Positions 1-18,136 of a stretch of 64,000 bases of DNA are shown here, piece after piece. Numbering within the stretch: position 1 is the stretch's first letter; the number at the start of each line of letters is the position of its first letter. A program made the translations under genes and the position numbers. Below the pieces are notes generated by a model. The model saw nothing but the letters and a program-made list of their open reading frames with translations. It searched no databases and was not told the origin of the DNA. Source of the stretch: Adineta steineri (Eukaryota; Rotifera; Eurotatoria; Adinetida; Adinetidae); NCBI GenBank assembly GCA_905250115.1, contig CAJNOI010000245.1:49239-113238 (forward strand). Reading direction: 5' to 3'.

Positions 1-12
1 TTTTCATTTTAG

Positions 13-3000
13 GAAAAAAATCTGATACAAAAGAAAAAGAAAAAGCTGAAAAAGTCGATGAAACTGGTCCGGTAGGTACACCTAGTCAACAACACTTAGC
101 TAGTGCAACACCATCTGTTTATGTAAAAATAAATTCTTTTTTTATTCTTATTTAAATTTCGTATTTTCAGGATGATAGTACACAGATAATGAAAGATGAT
201 TCAAAAAAAACAGCAGCAGCTGTAGCTGAAGAAGCACTTAATATTCCAACAATTCAAATTGATACACCCGCTGATTATAATTCAAATGAACCAATACCAT
301 CAAATATAATGGATACAATTAACAGTCGTTTACCAAGTTTAAATAACGTAATTCAAATTTGATTAGTTTTATTAAATTTCATTAATATTCATTATATTAT
401 TAGGTACTCGATGGAATGGGTCAAGGTCCTCGTGGTCCACCTGTACCAAAAGCATTTGAATTTGCTGTTGTTCCATATCCTGAACCACGTGCAAACCCAC
501 CATGTGCTGAATATGGACAATATTGTTTTATTGCTACAAGTGAAAATGATCCGTAAGATTTTTATATCAAAACAAATAAAATAAAATAAAATCTTTTCTT
601 CAATTAGGAATCTATTTGCTGAAGATAGTAAATCAAAAGAAAGTAAAACACCTGAACCAACAGCTAATGGCGAAGATGGTGATGGAAAAGAGACTGGAAC
701 AAAAGGAAGACGTAGTCGAAGTATGTTCGATTTAAAAAGATCAAAAAACAAAAATAATTTCTTTATTAATTTCTAGCTGAACGAGATTCAATTTCAACTA
801 AACGTAAAACAAGTGGTGGACCTAGTGGTAGTACTGAAGGTAAATCTTCAACACGTGGGACAACAAAAACATCTCGTTTTGGTGGTAAACAATCACCCAC
901 ACCTCATTCAGTTGATGGACATGATGGTACAAGTGAAGCTGGTGCTGAAAAACATTTACCAAAGTTTGTAATTTATACATATAAGAAATAATTAATTTAT
1001 TTTCTTCTTTAGAATTGTTCGTTTTCGTTGGATTATACCAGCAAAAGGTGAAATACGTGTACGCCTTCGATTTGTTTCTAATGAAGTCGGACAATTTGAT
1101 CAAACAATATCATTTGAACTTCTTGGTACAAAACGAAATTATAAAATATTTTGTCGCGGTATTTGCACTTTTCCAGTTATTAGTCGAGAACCACGGTTTG
1201 CTTTCTCTTATTATTCTTTTAGGATCTAAATAACTTCTTTTTTTTCTTTCTAGTACAATATTTCCAAATCGACAAAAAACTAAAAAACCCAATGAAATTG
1301 TTCATAAAAAATTTATTCTTTCAACTGAACAATATGATTTCGGTCCATTAGTACTTGGCAAAGATATCAATAAGTATGTTTTATTTCTTTAACTTTATAT
1401 GTATATAAAATAAAAAACTATTTTCATAGAATTCGTACTGGTATCTATCCGAGTAATCTTGAAACATTAACAATAGCAAATACATCACCAATGGATGTTG
1501 AAGCATTATTTTGTTTTTATAATGAAGTTGATCCATCCAAAGCAGTTTTCTTTGTTGAACCAACTGAAATGCAATTAAAACCAGGAGAATCAAAAGTAAT
1601 AATAAGAAGACGAATTTTTTTGTATCATTTCAATTTCTTGTTTTTCTAGCCACTTAAAATAATGGCTAATCCACCAAAAGAAGGTCCATTTGATGAAACA
1701 CTTGTTTGTTGTATCAAAGAAAATCCTGAACCAATTGTCTATAAATTACATTGTGATGGTTGTATACCTGATTTACAACCTGAACCAGCATCATTTGATT
1801 TTGGTCAAGTATTACTTTTCAGGTAAATATAAAAAACAATGATTAAATTAAGTTTTCATTTTTTTTTATTCGTCTATAGAAAAGAAACACGAACAATTCG
1901 TCTTAAGAATACAAAATTAATTCCTGTTCGATGGCGTTTAATAGGCATTGGTCAAGATGGCATTGGACAAGAATTTTCAACAAAAACTGATACAGGAATT
2001 GTTGAACCATTGAGTACATATGAATTACAATTGAATTATTATGCTAGTCGACCACGATCACCAGCATCACAAAAAAATAAACTTATATTAAAACTTGAAG
2101 TATAGAAATATGTCACAAAAAAATCTAAAAAACATTTTTTTTGTATTTAATATTAGATATCCGATAGCGAAGGTATGCCAGGTGCATTAAAAACTATAAA
2201 TATTCCTGTATATGTTGAACCATATGATATTGTTTTGGATATGACATTTCAAAAAGGTAATGATCGTGGTATTGATTTTGGTAATGTACGTGTTAATCAA
2301 GAGGCTAAACAGACATGTACACTTAAAAATAAAGGCAAACGTGAAATAAGATATAAGTATGAATTTGAATATTTGTTTCTCTAATAATTAATTTTATATT
2401 TAATAGATTCGAATTAATACAAGATCCAAAATCGAAAATTAATGCTACTAAATTTTTTGAAATTGTTCCAAAACAAGGAAGTTTAACAGCTGGTGGTGAA
2501 CGAAATGTACCAGCGACAAATGTTGTTGTAAGAATTAATTGTATTTATATAAAATTATTCTTATAATTTTCTTTAAAGATTACCTTTAAACCCACAGCTG
2601 AAATTCATCTTCGTGAAGCTGAAATTATTGTCGTTAGTGTTATTAATGTAGCTCCAGGACCAAAACTAACTGATGGTCCTGGTCATGCAGGTACATCACA
2701 TAGTACATCAAAAGGTGAAGCAAATGCTGCGCGAAATGCTCTTGCCGCTCAACAACAAGCAACAGGTCCACCTGTTGAAGAAGAAGTTGCACGTATTCGA
2801 CTTAAAATATCGGGTAAAGCAACATATAGCAAGTAAGTTATTTTCTCTATCTTTATACATGCATGACATTAATTTGCTAAATAGATTTGTTATAACACCT
2901 GCAAAAGAAGTTAATTTTGGTCCAATGCCTATTGGTTGTCCCCGTCGTGTAGAAAAATTTCTTATTGAAAACCAAGGTGAACATGATTTTAAATATATTA

Positions 3001-6000
3001 TAACAAAATATCAACGTGATGCATCACCACAAAAATTAAATGCAAAGTATGACCTCTTAATCAATATTTATTAATTTATATTACGAATTATTATCTTTTT
3101 TTATAGAGATGCACCAACACAAGGTCGTTTACAAGTTGGTCCATTTATAATTTCACCTGCATTTGCAATGGTGATACCAGGTGCAAGTTCAACTGTATCA
3201 GTTGAATGTATATCAGAATCCGATGTACCAAGAAAATTCGACGAAGTAATTTTTCTTTAATAACTAAATTCCGATTATTGTATACATTATTTTTCTTTCT
3301 TTTAGGAAATTCTTATTGATATTGCTGATAGAAATCCAGTTGAATATCCAAAAGGACTTGTATATAAATTAAAGAGTGAATTAATAGTACCACAAATTGA
3401 TACAAGTGATATTTCATCTATATTTGAAGAACATCGAATTGTTCGAAATCTTTCTTCATTTAAGAATATTGCTGATGTAATTATTTGATTTTGCGAAAAA
3501 ATTTAATTTATCTGATTATAATTTTTTTAGTCAATAACTGGAGGTGTTTATGGTGAAGATGAACGTCGTTTTCAATTTCGAAATGTTATTGTTGGTCGAA
3601 CATCAAAAGCAAGATTCAAAATAAGCAATGCACAAAAAGTAATTGAAAATTAAATTATATTTTTTTGTTCTCTTTTTCGTAGAGAAGAGTCCAGTAATCA
3701 TAAATTGTTTGCTTGCTTGCTTGATTGATTGTGTGTCCACAGGGTCAAAAAAACATCGAAAATTGATTTTTCTAAAAAGACATTTCTAGGGGTTTTTCGA
3801 TGCAGAGACTTCGAATCTCGGGTCTGTTGGGTAACCATGGTTAGGGGCGGGTGAAAGGTCAAAAAAACATTGAAAATCAATTTTCTGGAAAAGACATTTC
3901 TAGAGATATTTCGAATCTGAGGGCTATTGGGTGAGCGTGTAGAGGGGGAGAGATGAGAGTTCAAAGATCAAAAAAACATCGAAAATAAAGTTTTTACGTT
4001 TTTTATCTGTTTTTCCAGTAAGTGTGAAGAAAATGGATTTCTACGAGAAAGAGCTAAGCGAGTCCTCGAAGGAGCGTTACTTGTTTTTTAATTTCCAAAA
4101 AATCTATTTTAGGTTCCAGTTGATATAAATCTTATTTTACGTCCACCAAGTAAAGGACATAAAGCAGTTGAAGCATTTGAACTTGATGCACATCGTGCAC
4201 AAATTCCACCCTATAGTAATCATTATGCTGTTGTTTCTTTTACTCCAACATCAATGCAATCATATTCGGCAATATTTGATGTTACAGTTGATGGACAATC
4301 AAAAGCAAATAGAGAAACACGTAGTACACCAAATTTTTCATGTGAATTACATGGTGAAGGTCATTTACCACGTGTAACTATTTTAAGACCAGCTATACGA
4401 AATAAAAAAGCACAAACAATGATGATATTTAATAAATTATTACTTGGTCGTCAAGCTATGCAACAATTACTTTTAGTTAATGATGGAGTTTTACCAGCTA
4501 AAGTTGATTTTTATTTACATGATGTTGAAAATGTTTATTCAATTCAAGCATCAAGTGATAATCCTAATCCTGATAATCTTGTTATTAATGATATAACACG
4601 AAAAGCTACAGCTGCATCAGCTATATTTGAAGTTGGTCAAAGAATTGCACTTGATATTTTATTTAAACCAAAACCATCACAAGGACCACAACGATATGAA
4701 GGTGTTCTTCGACTTGTTGTTGTTGATAATCAATATGAAGATACAACTGTTCAATTAATTGGAGAAAGTTATACAGATGATATTACACTTGATAATATTC
4801 ATGGATTAGTTATGAGTGATGAACAACAACAACAACAACCACCATTACCAATTGAAAATGGACAACCTACGATCGTTGATGAAGATGCTCCAGGTAATAA
4901 AAAAAACATTAAATCTATCATTTTGAAATGAATTTATCTATATTCTTAGTTTCTCTTTCCAATACAATAAATTTCGGTGAAATTCATCTGAATGAATCTC
5001 GACAAATTCTATTTTCTATAACAAATCATCATCAAAAAGATTCTGTTCGTTTTGAATGGCCTGAACATAATCAATGTACATTTACACCACGTGTTGGTCA
5101 TCTTCATGCTGGTAAATTATATATATATATAGTAGATATATTCCATTTGTAAATTTATCGTATTTTTTGTAGGTTGTACAAAAGATATACAAATAACATT
5201 TAAAACCGCTAAACCAATCCAATTAAATAAAGAAAAAGTTCTTTGTTCAATAACTAAAATAACATTTGATCGCCCAATTAATGAAATACCTGATTGGGAT
5301 GATCGAATGCGTTCAGTTAAATGGATTGATACACCACAACAACCAGCTGATCCAACAAATCCTGATCAACAGCGTATAAATCGTCCAGTAAGAAAGAAAA
5401 TTATTGAAGCTGATGTTGAACCAACAAATCAACGTATCGAAGAACAAACACGTCAATTAGATATATACGTATCAGCTGTTGCAGATTATTGTCGTTATAA
5501 ATGTAGTGATTTTGAAATTCGATATTTAGAAACTGCAATGTTACAAACACGTGTTCATGAGTAAGATTTTTGATTATGTGATTTATATATATGTATTAAA
5601 ATTCTAGAGTAACAATTACAAATCGTGGTAAAGTATCATTTAATTATGCATGGCAAGTTCATATGGAAGATAACCAACGACCATTTACACCATTAGTTGA
5701 TCGTGATCCTCCAACACCTGAACCAGTTGATGGACCACGAAAAGGACAAAAAGGTACTCGTACTCCAGCAGCAACTGCGCCAACGCCTGATTCATCAAAT
5801 GCACAAGAATCACCAGCGATAACTCCTGGTGCACGAGGAAAAGATAAAGCAACAAAAGATACAGGAAAATCAACTGGTAAAGATGGACCAACAGGAAATA
5901 GAGCAAAAGCACGTCCATCAATTAAACCAGCAGGAACAACTGATAATACTGTTGATGAAAAAGAAACTGATAATGAACAAAATTATCTTACGGAAGGTAC

Positions 6001-9000
6001 AAATCTAACTGATCTATCACATGGTGAATCAGAATTAAGTCTTATATCACCACCAACTCCATTGGCTGATGTTGGTTATATACCATTTATGATTGAACCC
6101 GATATTGGTTCAATAGCTGTTGGTGCTAGTCAAATATTTAAAATTAAATTTGCACCACTTGATATTAATGATTATCAAGCACGATTAATTTGTTGGTAAG
6201 TTTCTTCAAAAATATTTTTAAGACAAAAATCTATATGTTGTCTTTTTATTTAGTATACCGAATTTAGAAACGGGTAAATCAGGTCCAACTATCGCTGTTC
6301 GTGGTCGAAGTCTTTTACCATTCTGTCATTTTGAATTAGAAGAATCAGATTATTTAACAAGTGGCCGACGACGTGTTGATCTTTTAATTAATAATCATTC
6401 AACACAACCACCAGCACCATTTATTGATCGTCAAACACGAGTTATTGAATTTAAATCTGTCGGTACTGGATCTACATTAAACAGGTTAGTTAACAATTTA
6501 ATTCTTATATCATATTAAAGAATATAATTTTGTTTTTTCGTAGATCGTTCTCTGTATTAAATCCAACCGATACTGATTATACTTATCGTTGGATATGTGA
6601 TGATAATCTTGATTTAACAAAACAACCATCATTTGTTTGTCGTACTATCCAAGGCAAAATTGGATCGGGCAAAGGAGCTATTGTAAGTCAAAATGAAATT
6701 TTTTGTTATCTATCGAAAATAAAACTCATTTTTTTGTTTTGTAGATGTCATTTGATTTCTTTCCTCGTTCATTTGGTATTGTTGAATCTATGTATCGTTT
6801 TGAAATTCCAACACATTCATTATCCGTTCCATTTTTACTTGTTGGTCAAATAAGTGAACCACAAATATTATTTGATCGAACATTTATTTCATTTCATCCT
6901 GTTTTAATTGGTCATTATGTTGAAGAACAAATAACATTAATTAATAAAGAAAATCGTCCATTTTATTATCAATTTCTTGAACGTTCATTTATCAATGGTA
7001 CAACAAATCATGATTTAACTGTTGAACCATCATCATCCGGTACAATATTAGCAAATACACGTTTACCATTACGTTTAATATTTCGCCCAACACAAAATCG
7101 TACATATACATACATTCTTCAATGTCGTATTGATGAAACAACTGAATTATTAACAATAAATATTAAAGGTGAAGGTTTTGCAAATTTATCTAATGTACAA
7201 GGTGAAACAATTGATGGTAATCATTATGATTTAACAACTGTACAAACTGGTACAAATGAAATACGTTTCGATGATGTTCTTATTGGTAATACAACATCAA
7301 AACAAATTGAAATCTCCAATGATGGTAAATATGCATTTGATTATAATTTTTCTATGGATAATAATCAAGATTGGGGACCATTTACAATTACACCAATAAA
7401 AGGTACAGTAACAAATAGTCAAAAACAAATCTGTCAAATTTTATTTGAACCACGTACACGTGAACATCGTTCATTAGTTCAACGTTTAGCACATTTAAAT
7501 ATATTAAATGGTTTAAAATATGATTTATTACTTATTGGACAAACAACAACACCAAATATAAATTTTTCATTTTTAACATATAATTATGGTTCATGTTTTG
7601 TATATCGTGCTGGTATGCCAGAAAATGTATGTCTATTAACAATAACAAATTTAGATACAAAAGATCATACAATTGAATGTTTATATCAATCAACAGCACA
7701 ATTAATGGTTGATTTTAAAACAGGTTTAATTGCATCGAAACAAAATGCCGTATGTAAATTTACATTTTATCCACGTGAACAAAAAACTTATCGTGAAAAT
7801 ATACAATTTGAAATTGATGGTTTAACAATTGTTAATGTTATTATTGAAGGCGAAGGAGTTGATTTTCGTGTTGAATTAGCTGAACCGAAATATAAAATTG
7901 TTAATTTAGGTGCATTACAAGCTGGTAAAAGTGTTACACGTGAAGTTTGTCTTGTTAATCGAAGTCGTGCACCCATATCAAATTGTTATATAACATTACT
8001 TTCATCTGAAAGTGGTGCACCACGTGATATGCTTTCTATTCAACCAACAACGCCAGTTTCATTAAAAGCTCGAGGTGGTACAGCGACAGTTACAATTAAA
8101 TATACACCACGTTCACGTTTAGCACCATTTGTTGAACAAATCCTATTGAAATATGGTGATTTAGATGTACCAATGTTTGGTGTACGTGGTTGTTGTCAAG
8201 GTTATGATATTATTCTTGATACTGATGCACTTCCATTTGGTGCTGTTGGTAAAGATTGTTCTTTAACACGTAAACTTGTTCTATTAAATCGAGGTGATAT
8301 TGGTGCTGCATTCTCTTGGAATCTTGCTCAATTACGTGATACACCATTTAGTGTATTACCAACAAATGGTTATGTTGCACCAGGTCAAGAAACAACAATT
8401 GAATTTGTTTTTCAACCACATATGATAAAACATGATATACGTTGTGATAAAGTTGAATGTCGATTAGAAGGAACAAAATCTGTTTTTGTTACATTAAGTG
8501 GTTCATGTATTGAAGTTGCACCTGCACGTGAAACAATAACAATATCAACAGCTGTACGTTCAAAAGAATTATCAAAAGCAATTCCATTAAAAAATAATAC
8601 CAATACATTATGGACATTAACACCTGTAATTAGTGGTGAATATTTTTCAGGACCAGAAGCAATTACTATTGAACCAAATTCAACAAAAAATTATGAATTA
8701 ACATATTTACCATTAACTGAAGGTTAGTTTAAAGATATTTTTAGAGAAAAAAATTCAATTTTTCTTTTCTTTTTTTAGGAAAACATACTGGTACATTGTT
8801 CGTTCCATTACCCGATGGAAATGGTCTTCTTTATAATGTTATTGGTAATGCTGATTCACCACGTGCATCTGGTAAATTTTTACGTGAAGTTCCATGTAAA
8901 ACACCTTATGTTGAATTATTACCAATTGAAAATTGGTTAAAAAAATCGCAACGTTTTCGTGTAACACATGAAATTATCAAACAAGATCGTCCTGATATTC

Positions 9001-10196
9001 CTACAACAATAAAATATCTTGAATTTATTGATGTTGCAGCGAAATCAAAACGAGATTTTAAAGTACATTTTTATTCATATAAAGAATGTGTACAACAAAT
9101 TAAACTTATTTTTAAAAATGAACAAACACAAGAATATATTTGGTATGATATTACATTTAAATCAATTATGGATAAACGTAATGCACCAACAATAGGACAT
9201 ATTGAATTAACTACACATGTACGACAACAAGCAACACATGATATTATTCTTGATAATCCATTACCACATAAAGTTACATTTCAAGGTCAATGTGCACATA
9301 CCGATATACTTTTACCACCGGAACATGTTTCGATTCCAGCTAATTCTCAAGTAAGATAATCTATTGTAGATTTTAAGAATAGCATTTGAATTTAATTGAA
9401 TAAATTTTAGGGTTCATTCAATTTTACCTATATGCCATTAAAAGCAGGCAAAGTTGAAACTCGTCTTGAAATACATTCAGCTGAACTTGGTTTATATACA
9501 TATATGTTATCACTAAATGCACTTCCAGCTCGTCCTGAACGCACCGTATATTTCAAAGCACCATTAGGTAGTTCACAAGTATTATCAGCAAAATTTACAA
9601 GTTTTGCTCGTACAAAAACAGATTACATTTGTAAAGTAAGTTATTTTATTTTGAATTCTTATCTAGTAATTTCAAAAATGTATTTTATTTAGATTGATCA
9701 TCCAGATTTTATGGTTGATAGAACAGTAACAGCCGCACCAAGTTCATCACCATCAACAATGGAAGTTGGTGTTGATGTTACATATGAACCATCACAATTA
9801 GGTGATGTACGTGCAACACTAACAATTAGTTCATCATCCGGTAGTGATTATACATTTCCACTGGTTGGCCTAGGCGAATTACCAAAACCACAAGGTCCAT
9901 TTACAATTAAATCTGGTGGTAATACATCAATAACATTTAAAAATGTCTTTGCTCAAGCATTAACATATACATTCAATGTTGATAATCCATTATTTCATAT
10001 AACAAAAAGTCAAGAATTAATTCAAGCAAGAAAATCACATCGAATTGTAGTTTCATTTGATGGATCAGATACAACAACTAAAGCTGATGTTATGGCAAAA
10101 TTGATTGTTTCATGTCCAAAAACAACAGGAGCAACTAATGCATCTTCTTCAAGTGTACAATGGATTTATTATCTTAAGGGTATTACACCATCATAG
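13..10196 (+). CDS. HYDIN: HYDIN, C-terminal part (27 exons; 5' end outside window)
   Basis: Axonemal central-pair protein (C2 projection in known systems), needed for ciliary beating. The window encodes about 2,772 C-terminal residues; vertebrate HYDIN has about 5,100, so over half is here. Repeated ASH/MSP-type beta-sandwich domains are visible, with 'FGxVxxG..TR...L.N.G', 'F.P' and 'I.G.G' signatures. The C-terminus (PLAFG-type blocks, 'EVPCKTPY.ELLPI.NWL', 'WIYYLKGITP') matches HYDIN closely. Exons: 13-122, 171-347, 404-552, 608-720, 777-963, 1013-1195, 1254-1373, 1430-1595, 1650-1822, 1880-2099, 2157-2356, 2407-2527, 2579-2832, 2885-3046, 3107-3245, 3306-3476, 3531-3638, 4113-4893, 4950-5111, 5173-5560, 5608-6195, 6254-6484, 6544-6682, 6745-8722, 8779-9350, 9411-9635, 9693-10196. 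Lengths sum to an intact frame. Lys/Thr/Pro-rich disordered inserts lie in exons 608-963 and 5608-6195. An AATAAA signal is at 10319-10324. Confidence 0.95.
3742..3990. repeat. ~112-bp tandem repeat inside a HYDIN intron
   Basis: Two and a fraction diverged copies (3742-3856, 3857-3965, partial 3966-3990). Each starts with GGTCAAAAAAACATYGAAAA, followed by 'GACATTTCTAG' and 'TTCGAATCT'. They sit in intron 3639-4112, about 474 bp, while the other introns of this gene are about 45-70 bp. A TTGC/TTGA microsatellite precedes them at about 3709-3730. Confidence 0.7.
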
Positions 10197-11373
10197 ATAA
10201 TATAATATTAAATTTAATTGTTCGTCAAACAATAACAGTGATAAAGACATTTTACTTACTTTTTATGCCTTGTTTATTTAGCAAAAAAATATAATGAAAA
10301 TTTATTTCTCTTTAATTAAATAAAGATGAACTTATTAACTGAATAAATTCATAATCTTCATTTTTATCTATAACGTTCTCTCGAAAGTTTTACAAATTTT
10401 GATTCTAATCATATGTATAACTGATGAGTTCACTAAAATTTCATATCAGAATATAATATATCAATTATCTGAGTTATTTTATTCAAACAATATGCAAAGT
10501 ATGACATGATCATGTGTAATTTATCGATTTCAGTAAATTTATTAAGTATTAAACGAAGATCTACAATGTGGATATGCACTTTCTCATTATCACTAAATTA
10601 CATTGTCAATGCTGATATAATAAGGGATGCGAAGATTTCCGAAAAATAAATAGCTTCATTTTTCATCGACTGCAACATATTCTTGAATATAATCAACATT
10701 TTCCATTACATTCGTCATTTAATTCTCTACGAATGTAATAGAAAATACTGGCATTGCTTAAAGATCAGCTCTCTTTGTTACAGTCATTTTGGGTTATTTT
10801 TTACGGTTATAGTATATTTTAGTTTCATCCGAGAACATGGGCGTGTTGCTTAAGGGCGAAATATATTTAGAAATGTCTTTGAATATACAGTTGGACAGTA
10901 CTTTCAACGTAGACTCTACAGAGTTATTCGAAACCACCGTCAAAAATATTACTTATATTGAAATGTATTTTACTACTCTTGCTATAGAGTTGGCCGTCGA
11001 ATAGAAAAAACTTTAGTGCATTCGATTTTAGTCTCTGTAAAACATACATGCAATCGCTATTATTGATCAAAGTATTATATACATTTGTTTCATGTAAAAT
11101 ATATCCTAACTAACTAAAAGGATCATAAGAATCTTTCTCTTTATGTAATCTCTGTTTATTTAATATAATATTATACTCTTTCAGATCAGTTTTTTTTAAA
11201 AAAAACTTCACTTTTTTGTTTTATTATTAAAAATAGATATAAACTCAATATTTATATGTTCACAAAACATCGCAGAAAATGGCTAAAAACATTTTAAGAT
11301 CACGTTAATTTTATGAATGATATATTATTTTATTAAATTGTCATAAAAAGAAATTTCTTGTGCCTATTATCGG
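10197..11373. other. Intergenic region between convergent genes
   Basis: AT-rich sequence between the HYDIN stop and the 3' end of the Tctex1-domain gene on the other strand. It holds the HYDIN polyadenylation signal at 10319-10324. I see no coding exon, RNA gene or clear repeat in the rest. Confidence 0.5.
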
Positions 11374-11991
11374 TTATTCACAATATACAGCATAAACAGT
11401 AACAATAGCAATCATATCTTTTGTTTCATAATTAACCGATAGCATATTATCTGTTTTTGGATCCCATAAACATCGTGATGCAATACGTACAAGTTGATCA
11501 TATTTTTGTGAAATAGCCGTTTGCATAATTAATTTATATCTTGGTAATTGAAAATTTTTCATTAATTGATGAACACTACGTGAAACATTTTTAACAAGAT
11601 CATTTACAGTTGCTGGATTATATTTTTGATCTTTCATTTGTTCAACTAAAACTTCATAGATTTTCGATTGAAGTTTATATGGACGAAAACGATATTCAGT
11701 ATCTGGTTCCATACGGTATGTATTTGGTCGAGGTTGACCTGATGGAAGAAACATTGAAGATTTTCGACCACCTGACATTGATAAACGCCGAAGCATATTT
11801 GGTGGTATACTTTCTTGTGATGGACGACGTTGAGGAACAGTTGTTGCTGCTGCTGTTGCCGCAATAGCTGATAAATGGCTAGCACCAACATTTGATCCAT
11901 GTGCATCATCACGTGAAGCATTATGTGTAGCTGTTGTTTTTACTGTATTCATACCACGTTGTTCAGTTTGAGCTGCAAAACGATTCGCCAT
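11374..11991 (-). CDS. Tctex1-domain dynein light chain (DYNLT4/5-like)
   Basis: Single-exon 205-residue protein. Residues 1-85 are Ala/Ser/Thr-rich and basic, probably disordered. From about residue 88 (PNTYRMEPD) to the end is a Tctex1 domain, with 'FRPYKLQSKIYEVL', 'F.LPRYKLIMQTAISQ' and the hallmark 'ASRCLWDPKTDN', ending 'VYAVYCE'. The long N-terminus before the domain fits the TCTEX1D (DYNLT4/5) branch rather than the short cytoplasmic DYNLT1/3. Members bind dynein intermediate chains or ciliary transport complexes. It lies between HYDIN and CFAP91, both ciliary genes. Exact orthology is not settled from sequence alone. Confidence 0.88.
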   Translation of the reverse strand: MANRFAAQTEQRGMNTVKTTATHNASRDDAHGSNVGASHLSAIAATAAATTVPQRRPSQESIPPNMLRRLSMSGGRKSSMFLPSGQPRPNTYRMEPDTEYRFRPYKLQSKIYEVLVEQMKDQKYNPATVNDLVKNVSRSVHQLMKNFQLPRYKLIMQTAISQKYDQLVRIASRCLWDPKTDNMLSVNYETKDMIAIVTVYAVYCE

Positions 11992-13807
11992 GTTGAAATT
12001 TTTTGATTTAATATTTTAGAAATGAACACAATTGAATTGTGACGATAGAGATGTTGTTTGGTTGATTTAAAATTCTCTTTTCTTTTTTTTCTCTAGTGAC
12101 CGTTGTTATTTTAAATGTTGATTTGTTTCTTAACAGACACAATACTTTTCTTTTTTTTTTCTCTCTCTCTCGCTTATTCTCTGCTTTATTACATATGATG
12201 TGTGCCCGAATATTTACATATAATGTTTGATAAAATAAACAAAAAAAAAAGCTCTTAGCGACGAGAAACTTTAAAACTGTTTGTGTATGAAAAATGAATG
12301 AAAAAAAAATAAGAGTGCTTGACAATTAGATGATGGTAGTGTGGTTACTTTCTTTTCTTTTTCAACTTATAATGAGTGTTTGCCGATGTCATAGCTTAAC
12401 AAAAAAAAGAGAAGGATTTAATTGAAATTGAATCTGTGATGGGATTCAAAAATTTAAGTCATTTATTTTTATAGTACCCAAAAAAAGTGATTCCTGTTTC
12501 ATTATAAAATAAGAAGTCGATAAATTTCATCGCTATTTACATACATTTTATTTATTCATCTCATTAGTTAATGGACAAAGTTTCTAACTTTATGTGTTGT
12601 TTTCACTCAATTAAAACTACGCGAAACATTATTATGCATCGTACGATCTTTGTTGATCAGTTTTAAAAACTGAAGTACTGTTCGTAAAAATATGCATCGT
12701 TTGAGATACTTCATATAATTTGATTTTATATTTTAAAGATAAAAGAAATAACTCATTCTAAAATGTTCCTTCTAAAATCTCACAAAACATGTGTAATAAG
12801 TCAAATAGTTTTTATATCTCGAAATGTTAAAGTGAAAGTCTTGAATTCAATGTTGTAATTATTGATAGTAAATATTTAATCTAATGATCAATAACCTTCC
12901 ATCGATAGTGATATTTTTTTGATATTTTATTTTACTGAAAATGTATCAACTGAGTTTGGTATCATATTATATTATCGAAACATAATGTGTATTCCTTTTT
13001 AAACATTGTTTTGCTGTATTTGTTGACTTTTATAGCTCAACAAGTTGTCGTTAAAAATAACCAATTAGACTTAATATTATTCGAAAGAAGTAATAATATC
13101 TATGTATTTATGTAAGACAATTTGATGTACTCCTTGTTTCTATTTGACTATCATTTAAGTGATAAGTAGATGAAAAATTTAAAAAATCAGTAAATTAAAT
13201 AAAAAGGAAAGTGCAGAAATTGAAGTGTATCATAGTATCACTCACTTCTACTCTATTATGTCAACGAGCGATAGATGGTATTTATTTTTCTCTTCCGCTT
13301 TGTGACTTTGAAATCTTTCAAAATGTAACTGCTCAGCTTTTCTTAAAAACTATATATGATTAAAATATCGGAAATCATCACCAGTAGTAACAGTAGTTCC
13401 AAGTAGCGAAAAGAGAAAACATGATCGACCAGTAAAAGCTAAACAAACTCTGTTATTACGATAATTTAATCTTCGTTCTCTTTATTAGAACTATTTCATA
13501 AGTGTACGTTGCACTGACAAAAGATGTTTTCATTTTAGCATAATACATAGCAGAGTAAGACGAAATTTAAGATTTGCTATCATAAACCTTAGAGTTGTTT
13601 AACAAATATTTCTTCTCTATAATATATAAATATCACTCTAGATCAATTCATTATTAAGTTCAATACAATTTTATTTCTTTTTTTTAAGCATAAGAAATAT
13701 ACTTTAATAAACCATGAGGTAGCATATATGTATATATATAAAGTCACTATTAAAAAAGAAAAAAGGCTTTTTGTTTGTTACAAAACAATGAAAAAAAATT
13801 ATAATAA
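11992..13807. other. Intergenic region upstream of the Tctex1 gene
   Basis: About 1.8 kb of AT-rich DNA. It holds the presumed promoter of the Tctex1-domain gene, with polypyrimidine runs at about 12080-12180, and the 3' flank of CFAP91. Neither strand shows a convincing exon chain. Confidence 0.4.
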
Positions 13808-17814
<4,007 letters not shown>

Positions 17815-17869
17815 CTATCTTTATATAACCGTAAACTATTTTCCTATATTAGATATACGAATAACAACA

Positions 17870-17901
17870 TTAACCATTGTAACTAACGGAACCATAGTAA
17901 C
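17870..17901. promoter_or_regulatory. Two X-box-like sites upstream of CFAP91
   Basis: GGAACCATAGTAAC at 17888-17901 matches the RFX consensus GTTNCCATRGNAAC at 12 of 14 positions. An adjacent TTAACCATTGTAAC at 17870-17883 matches at 11 of 14. They lie 56-87 bp before the CFAP91 start codon, the usual distance for X-boxes of ciliary genes. No second ciliary promoter with such a site was found in the window. Confidence 0.5.
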
Positions 17902-18136
17902 AATATTCATTAGAAATAATTAAGTACAAAATCTAAAGATTTCTATTACATTTAAGTAAGATCAGTCCTACTCTCTTTAAATATATATATATATATTCCT
18001 ACTTGTATTATAAAATCTAGAAAAAGTAGATGTCACTAATATAAAATCAAACTGTATTCATATAACTTTTATTGATATTATTTACAAAAATGACAGTTCT
18101 ATATACAATAATAAATCAAATATTATCTTTTATTAT

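Noticed and set aside
11610..11921. Open frames overlapping the Tctex1-domain gene on both strands
   Set aside because: Shadows of the real frame; no own motifs.
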